Shown: piece by piece, positions 6,474-9,963 of the stretch
Layout: the number at the start of each line of letters is the position of its first letter
Position numbering within the stretch: position 1 is the stretch's first letter
Source: an uncultured Caryophanales bacterium
GTDB lineage: Bacteria > Bacillota_I > Bacilli_A > RFN20 > CAG-826
Reading direction: 5' to 3'
DNA: 9,963 bases
Assembly (NCBI GenBank): GCA_937895315.1
Contig: CALAWM010000015.1
Location: 1-9,963 of the forward strand
The notes under the pieces: generated by a model
The model's input: only the letters and a program-made list of their open reading frames with translations
The model's database searches: none
What the model was told of the DNA's origin: nothing
Program-made: the position numbers and the translations under genes

Positions 6474-8108
6474 TTAATAAGGGATGAGATTGAAGTAATA
6501 AGTTTGACTTGCGGTAATCGTATCATTGATTAAGATTGAGACGATAATATTAACATTACGACTTACTTCACTGGCGTTATGGGCATCAATTGCTGGTCCA
6601 TTAAGACTAATATGGTCAACGAGTGATTGGAAGGATGTAACACTACTTGCGTCATAGGTTCCAATCGGACTAAAGGTTTGACCGGTCACCGGATTACCTT
6701 CATAAGTATGGTCTTTAATACTCTTAAAGAAGTAACTATCATTCCCGTGCAAATCAATGTTAAATGTAATAATTTTATCTTTAAAGTCACTAAATTCAAA
6801 TGTTTCGGGGAACACTAAGGTTTCTTTAAAGTATCTTAAATCATAAGGGTTAAGTGGGTCTTTTGGTTGGGGAGGATTGGCCATACTTTCATTAAGATTT
6901 GAATGGTTAATGATATTAATAATGTCATAATCCTTCATAATTGCTTCGCCAATTTCTTTATCTAAATTAGGTTCTTCTAAAGTGAAATAATACGTTTCTG
7001 TGCGACTTTGTCCTTCATTTGTCGCTTTAATTGTAATCGTGAAGTCAAATTTTTCTTGGGTAGCGTATTGATATAATGTTTTGGTTTCCACCCCTTCGAA
7101 GTGATTTCGTAAATCATCAATGGTTACGACCGTGGAGGGAATTTCATTTTTATATGTGCCAACTGGGGTAAAGGTATAGACTTCAACGTCACCAGTGATT
7201 TCAGTGTTTGTGGCGTCAATTTCTTCAATCGGTTTTGCCATATTCATGTTAAAGAATAATTCCGGATGATCAGTAGTGACTTCAAAAGTTACTTCGCCGA
7301 CATCAACAATATCAATCTTTTTAGGTATTGCTAATGAGTCACGGAAGTAAGATATGGGTAAGGGATTATTAATGTCGGTTGGTAAGACACTGATGTCTTC
7401 TAAGGAATCATCTTTTTCATGATAAATATTAATTAAGTATTTTGATTTAAAGACTTCATCTAATATGACATCGCTAAAGTTTGGTTTTTCCAAAGAGAAA
7501 TAAAACTTCTCGCTTTTGGTTGTATCTCCGCTTCTAAGAGTAATCGTAAGATCAACATCACTTGACGCTTGGTTGGTCGCATCAATTAATTCTTGCTTTG
7601 ATTTATTCTTTAATGTTTCTTCTAATTCACTAAAGGTATTAACGTCATCAAGAATGGTTGATGTGCCAACAGGGATTACTAAATTAAGGGCAAAATCAAC
7701 TGGGAACGGTAAAGAACTAAGATCAAAATTAAAACCTTCTGGTAATTCATCTTTAGTGATTGTAAGTACTTTAAAAGCGTCTTCTTGATCATTAAAGGAA
7801 ACATCGAAAAGCACGCTAATCGGGGTGTTTAATAAATTTGTGTTTAAGGAACTTGGAATAACTAAGACATTTTTTAAGTATTCAAGTTTACCGCGATTTT
7901 CACTTTCAGTAGGTTTCTTCTCCCATTCGATAACTTTTGGTTCGCTTTCCTTGCCTTCGGGCATTAAGTCGATGGCCGTCACTAAGTATGGTGTCTTAAT
8001 AAAAGCATTAACTAAGATATTACCGATAACATTCTCAAGAAAGGTACAACTCGTTAACGTAAAAAGCGCGACAAGACTAAGCGATAAAAATTTTGATAGT
8101 CGTTTCAT
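6474..8108 (-). CDS. Lipoprotein with three tandem beta-rich repeats, unknown function
   Basis: This 544-residue protein is not a family I recognise. It begins with a lipoprotein signal (MKRLSKFL, hydrophobic core, lipobox LTSC with Cys21). The mature part is three diverged repeats of about 160-170 residues: about 36-210, 213-381 and 385-544. Each shows the same markers in order: a Y(L/F)(K/R)xxLxxP segment (77-85, 254-262, 426-434), a PVGT or PIGT segment followed by a helix-like stretch (146-166, 315-336, 481-500), and a closing strand of the type YYF-x-L (202-206, 373-377, 537-541). Alternating hydrophobic residues suggest an Ig-like or other beta-sandwich fold; that is inference. The ATG at 8108 lies within the upstream membrane-protein gene; a GGGGG run at about 9 nt is the only ribosome-site candidate. 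A surface adhesin or binding protein is possible but unproven. Confidence 0.85.
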   Translation of the reverse strand: MKRLSKFLSLSLVALFTLTSCTFLENVIGNILVNAFIKTPYLVTAIDLMPEGKESEPKVIEWEKKPTESENRGKLEYLKNVLVIPSSLNTNLLNTPISVLFDVSFNDQEDAFKVLTITKDELPEGFNFDLSSLPFPVDFALNLVIPVGTSTILDDVNTFSELEETLKNKSKQELIDATNQASSDVDLTITLRSGDTTKSEKFYFSLEKPNFSDVILDEVFKSKYLINIYHEKDDSLEDISVLPTDINNPLPISYFRDSLAIPKKIDIVDVGEVTFEVTTDHPELFFNMNMAKPIEEIDATNTEITGDVEVYTFTPVGTYKNEIPSTVVTIDDLRNHFEGVETKTLYQYATQEKFDFTITIKATNEGQSRTETYYFTLEEPNLDKEIGEAIMKDYDIINIINHSNLNESMANPPQPKDPLNPYDLRYFKETLVFPETFEFSDFKDKIITFNIDLHGNDSYFFKSIKDHTYEGNPVTGQTFSPIGTYDASSVTSFQSLVDHISLNGPAIDAHNASEVSRNVNIIVSILINDTITASQTYYFNLIPY

Positions 8109-8868
8109 TTATAGGGACCCCCACAGTCAATTTAATAATAACATTTAGCGTTGTAAAGAGTACGGCAAGTGCAAATAAAAAGATAAAAAATTTTAAGGCG
8201 AGTTTTGGATTACTTGTGCTTTTTTGTTTGATGTTATAGGTTAAGGCACTTATGCCGTATAGGAAGATGATAATGATAATCCACCAATAGATGATGCCAA
8301 AGCGCATATTGGCAAAATCAAGGGTAAGCCAACCTAATTCTTTAAAGTTTAAGAAGAAATAAGGAAACTCATATAGGCCAAAATTTGCCCCGCTAAAGTA
8401 AAGAATATAGGTTGCTATTAAATACGTTAATCCGCTAATTAAAGCAAGCGAACGGACATATTTAGGAGGCATTTCATCTTCTTCTAATAAATAGTTTACA
8501 AGTCCAAGAATCGGTACTAAATTATGAAGGGTCAGGTTTCCGGGTGAATAAAAGTAACTAACACTTGGAATAAAAGGTCCTAAAAATAATGAAAAGACGA
8601 TAAAGGTTAAAAGAATGGCACTGATCGCAATATGGTGAAAAGAAACTAAGGCGGGTGGATTTTTTATTCCTTTAATGTCATATATTAATAAGATAAGGGC
8701 GGTAATCGCTAAGATGATATTACTTTGGGTTGTGAAATATAAAAAGGCGCTATAGCCTCTTCCTGATAAAAAACCAATAAACTGTTGGGCGATCACGCCA
8801 ATGATTACAAAAACGATGATAATAATTTTAAGAATAATTCGTAATTGCCGTTTTGTTATCTTTTTCAC
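8077..8868 (-). CDS. Pr6Pr-like multi-pass membrane protein, GTG start
   Basis: The 263-residue protein is mostly membrane, with helices at about 10-30, 43-63, 76-100, 112-128, 138-159, 188-212 and 226-250. The FTTQSNIIL segment (45-53), the histidines at 78-79, the LHNLVP segment (114-119) and the middle helices resemble the Pr6Pr (FAR-17a/AIG1-like) family, which usually has six helices; the last helix here looks like an addition. Function is unknown. The start is GTG at 8868 with no ribosome binding site; the perfect -10 TATAAT ends only about 6 nt upstream, so the mRNA is probably leaderless. Its 3' end overlaps the start of the lipoprotein gene by 32 nt in another frame, so the two are likely co-expressed. 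The stop is TAG. An alternative start further inside is not excluded. Confidence 0.75.
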   Translation of the reverse strand: MKKITKRQLRIILKIIIIVFVIIGVIAQQFIGFLSGRGYSAFLYFTTQSNIILAITALILLIYDIKGIKNPPALVSFHHIAISAILLTFIVFSLFLGPFIPSVSYFYSPGNLTLHNLVPILGLVNYLLEEDEMPPKYVRSLALISGLTYLIATYILYFSGANFGLYEFPYFFLNFKELGWLTLDFANMRFGIIYWWIIIIIFLYGISALTYNIKQKSTSNPKLALKFFIFLFALAVLFTTLNVIIKLTVGVPINETTIKIFIA

Positions 8869-8884
8869 TAGTATATTATACTAG
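8868..8884. repeat. Perfect 17-bp palindrome covering the -10 box and start of the Pr6Pr-like gene
   Basis: CTAGTATA-T-TATACTAG is an 8+1+8 perfect inverted repeat. On the - strand it contains the TATAAT -10 box and its last base is the first G of the GTG start codon. It is a good operator candidate; as RNA, only the last base would be transcribed, so a hairpin role is unlikely. Confidence 0.75.
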
Positions 8885-8903
8885 AACATAACCGTGATTT
8901 GAA
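8875..8903 (-). promoter_or_regulatory. Promoter of the Pr6Pr/lipoprotein unit, leaderless type
   Basis: TATAAT (8880-8875) is preceded by TTCAAA (8903-8898) with a 17-bp spacer. A start site 6-7 nt after the -10 falls at 8868-8869, on or one base before the GTG start codon. Confidence 0.6.
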
Positions 8904-9023
8904 GTAATAGTGGGAATAAAGTCAAATAATACCTAATCGTTAATGATTCGATAATAGTTCTTTAAATAGCGTTTAAATCAACTTTACAAATTGCCAAATA
9001 TTGACTATTTTTGCTTCTTTTAA

Positions 9024-9052
9024 GTTACATCTAATAAAAAATGCTATATAAT
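9024..9052 (+). promoter_or_regulatory. Aquaporin gene promoter
   Basis: TATAAT (9047-9052) has GTTACA (9024-9029) 17 bp upstream as a weak -35. A TGC just before TATATA (9045-9050) could also act as an extended -10. The predicted leader is about 20 nt. The rest of the 8885-9023 gap holds no gene; it shows only loose inverted repeats around 8934-8952 and two TTTAAA sites near 8962-8979. Confidence 0.55.
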
Positions 9053-9079
9053 TATGGTATCTCATGCTAAGGAGGAAAT

Positions 9080-9733
9080 ATGGAAAAATTTAGTGTGAAA
9101 AAAATTGTTGGTGAAGTACTTGGCACGTTAGCGTTAGTACTCATTGGCGCTGGCTCAGCTGCTTTAACCGGTAATCTTCTCGTTACGGCACTTGCTTTTG
9201 GGCTTACGGTTGTTGTCTTAGTGGCAGTTGGCGGAGGTCAATATAACCCAGCAGTCAGTTTTGCAGCGGCAATTGACAAACGGATTGGATGGGTTGAAAT
9301 GCTCATTAACATCGTTGCGCAAATTGTTGGAGCAATTCTTGCCGCCTTATTACTTTGGCTCTTCTTAGGAAGCAACGCAAACTTAGGTGTTAATGGCTTA
9401 GGTGGAAATCTTGCGGCGATGGAAAATGCCTTCTTAGGCGGTTTATTAGGTGTCGCGGTCGAAACTGTTATTACCTTCCTCTTCGTCTTAACCATCTTAC
9501 GGGCAACCCGGGTTAATGAAGAAGGCAAAGGCAATGTTTTAGCACCAGTTGTCATCGGTTTAGCCCTTGTCGTGTTAATTGGCTTAGGCTTCAATTTAAC
9601 CGGCGGTAGTTTAAATCCAGCCCGGAGTATCGGACCAGCCTTAATCCAAGGAACATTTGATAACCTTTGGGTTTACCTCGTTGGACCAATGCTTGGTGGC
9701 GGTCTTGCGGCTTTAGTCCACAAAGTGCTTTAA
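9080..9733 (+). CDS. Aquaporin (MIP family)
   Basis: This 217-residue membrane channel should pass water and possibly small neutral solutes. It has six hydrophobic helices and the two half-helix NPA motifs: YNPAVS (N56-P57-A58) and LNPARS (N179-P180-A181 with pore R182). By eye against AqpZ, the selectivity filter would be F40, I167, G176 and R182. Ile in the place of the AqpZ histidine is shared with archaeal AqpM, so this is not a classic AqpZ pore, nor does it have the Trp/Phe filter of GlpF. Length is typical for small bacterial aquaporins. The ATG at 9080 has a strong AAGGAGG at 9069-9075. It is a single gene with its own promoter and terminator; no glycerol kinase or other glycerol gene is next to it, which gives no support for a glycerol facilitator role. 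Confidence 0.93.
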   Translation: MEKFSVKKIVGEVLGTLALVLIGAGSAALTGNLLVTALAFGLTVVVLVAVGGGQYNPAVSFAAAIDKRIGWVEMLINIVAQIVGAILAALLLWLFLGSNANLGVNGLGGNLAAMENAFLGGLLGVAVETVITFLFVLTILRATRVNEEGKGNVLAPVVIGLALVVLIGLGFNLTGGSLNPARSIGPALIQGTFDNLWVYLVGPMLGGGLAALVHKVL

Positions 9734-9756
9734 TTTAACTAAAAGTTAAGTAAATA

Positions 9757-9786
9757 AACAAGGTGGAGCGATTCACCTTGTTTTTT
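9757..9786 (+). terminator. Rho-independent terminator of the aquaporin gene
   Basis: AACAAGGTG (9757-9765) pairs perfectly with CACCTTGTT (9774-9782) around an 8-nt loop, followed by a T-run through 9786. It begins 23 nt after the stop codon. Confidence 0.9.
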
Positions 9787-9787
9787 A

Positions 9788-9816
9788 TTGCAAAAAGCAT
9801 AAATTATCGGTATCAT
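9788..9816 (+). promoter_or_regulatory. Promoter of the tRNA-Thr gene
   Basis: TTGCAA (9788-9793) and TATCAT (9811-9816) are 17 bp apart, with the -10 ending 9 nt before the mature tRNA. It starts just after the aquaporin terminator, so the tRNA gene needs its own promoter. Confidence 0.5.
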
Positions 9817-9825
9817 TATAAATAC

Positions 9826-9902
9826 GCCGACGTGGCTCAATCCGGCAGAGCAACTGAATCGTAATCAGTAGGTTGCAGGTTCAATTCCTGTCGTCGGCAC
9901 CA
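9826..9902 (+). tRNA. tRNA-Thr (anticodon CGU)
   Basis: The 77-nt gene folds as a full cloverleaf. The acceptor stem GCCGACG (9826-9832) pairs with CGTCGGC (9892-9898). The anticodon stem ACTGA (9853-9857) pairs with TCAGT (9865-9869) around a 7-base loop with anticodon CGT at 9860-9862, reading ACG. The T arm GCAGG-TTCAATT-CCTGT has its normal TTC loop start, with a G-T pair at the end of the stem. The discriminator A9899 is followed by a genome-encoded CCA (9900-9902). Identity as threonine rests on the anticodon and the close match to Firmicutes tRNA-Thr. Confidence 0.96.
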
Positions 9903-9914
9903 TGAATAAAAAAT

Positions 9915-9947
9915 AGGTTTGATGTTATAGTCAAACCTTTTTCTTTT
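9915..9947 (+). terminator. Rho-independent terminator after tRNA-Thr
   Basis: AGGTTTGA (9915-9922) pairs perfectly with TCAAACCT (9931-9938) around an 8-nt loop, followed by a T-rich tract (TTTTTCTTTT to 9947). It lies 12 nt after the CCA end, so the tRNA is transcribed alone. Confidence 0.85.
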
Positions 9948-9950
9948 AGC

Positions 9951-9963
9951 AGATCGGAAGAGC
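9951..9963. other. Residual Illumina adapter sequence at contig end
   Basis: The last 13 bases are AGATCGGAAGAGC, the exact shared core of Illumina TruSeq adapters. An exact match ending at the last base is very unlikely by chance, so this is library sequence and not genomic. Confidence 0.93.

Noticed and set aside
8934..8952. Imperfect inverted repeat around AATCGTTAATGATTCGAT
   Set aside because: Short arms in AT-rich DNA with no promoter element next to it; no better than chance.
9238..9594. 118-residue open frame antisense to the aquaporin
   Set aside because: Lys/Thr/Pro-rich translation without ribosome site; it mirrors the aquaporin's hydrophobic codons.
9817..9822. TATAAA as the -10 box of the tRNA gene
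   Set aside because: It ends 3 nt before the mature tRNA, so transcription would start inside the tRNA; TATCAT at 9811-9816 fits better.
1..9963. Alternative genetic code with TGA as Trp, suggested by absence of TGA stops
   Set aside because: Many Trp codons in long ORFs are all TGG and no frame is better joined across a TGA; eight stops is too few to infer a code change.

Overview
The window is AT-rich bacterial DNA with short intergenic gaps, Shine-Dalgarno sites, a lipobox in two secreted proteins, and T-tract hairpin terminators. All tryptophans in the long ORFs are TGG and all eight stop codons are TAA or TAG. This suits a low-G+C Firmicutes/Bacilli lineage, plausibly an uncultured gut member of the RF39/RFN20/Erysipelotrichales type, using the standard bacterial code. 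No rRNA or marker protein is present, so the placement is inference. The last 13 bases are the Illumina adapter core AGATCGGAAGAGC, so the window ends at an untrimmed contig end and not in genomic DNA.

Layout: (1) 3-944 (+), the C-terminal part of a CotH-family atypical kinase, converging on (2) 1005-4295 (-), a large secreted type I pullulanase with starch-binding modules and a C-terminal membrane anchor. One two-way hairpin terminator separates them. (3) 4296-4500 is a regulatory gap with TTAATAT/ATATTAA half-sites upstream of the pullulanase and a promoter for (4) 4501-4947 (+), a small basic protein of unknown function. (5) 4975-6349 (-) is a lemA-TPM operon. The TPM lipoprotein gene is split by a one-base frameshift in an A5 tract (T5 at 5260-5264). 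(6) 6474-8868 (-) is a two-gene unit: a Pr6Pr-like membrane protein that appears to be leaderless with a GTG start, overlapping by 32 nt the start of a three-repeat lipoprotein. (7) 9080-9733 (+) is an aquaporin, followed by (8) a tRNA-Thr(CGU) gene with its own promoter and terminator.

Most protein genes here act at the cell envelope. The pullulanase would debranch alpha-glucans at the cell surface. LemA and the TPM protein form a recurrent membrane pair of unclear function. The Pr6Pr/lipoprotein pair is another uncharacterised membrane module. A perfect 17-bp near-palindrome lies both upstream of the pullulanase and exactly in the spacer of the lemA promoter, which hints at a shared regulator. 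No CRISPR array, insertion sequence, phage gene or recognisable defence system is present. The most unusual features are the frameshifted TPM gene, the shared operator-like element, the palindrome-embedded leaderless start and the repeat lipoprotein.
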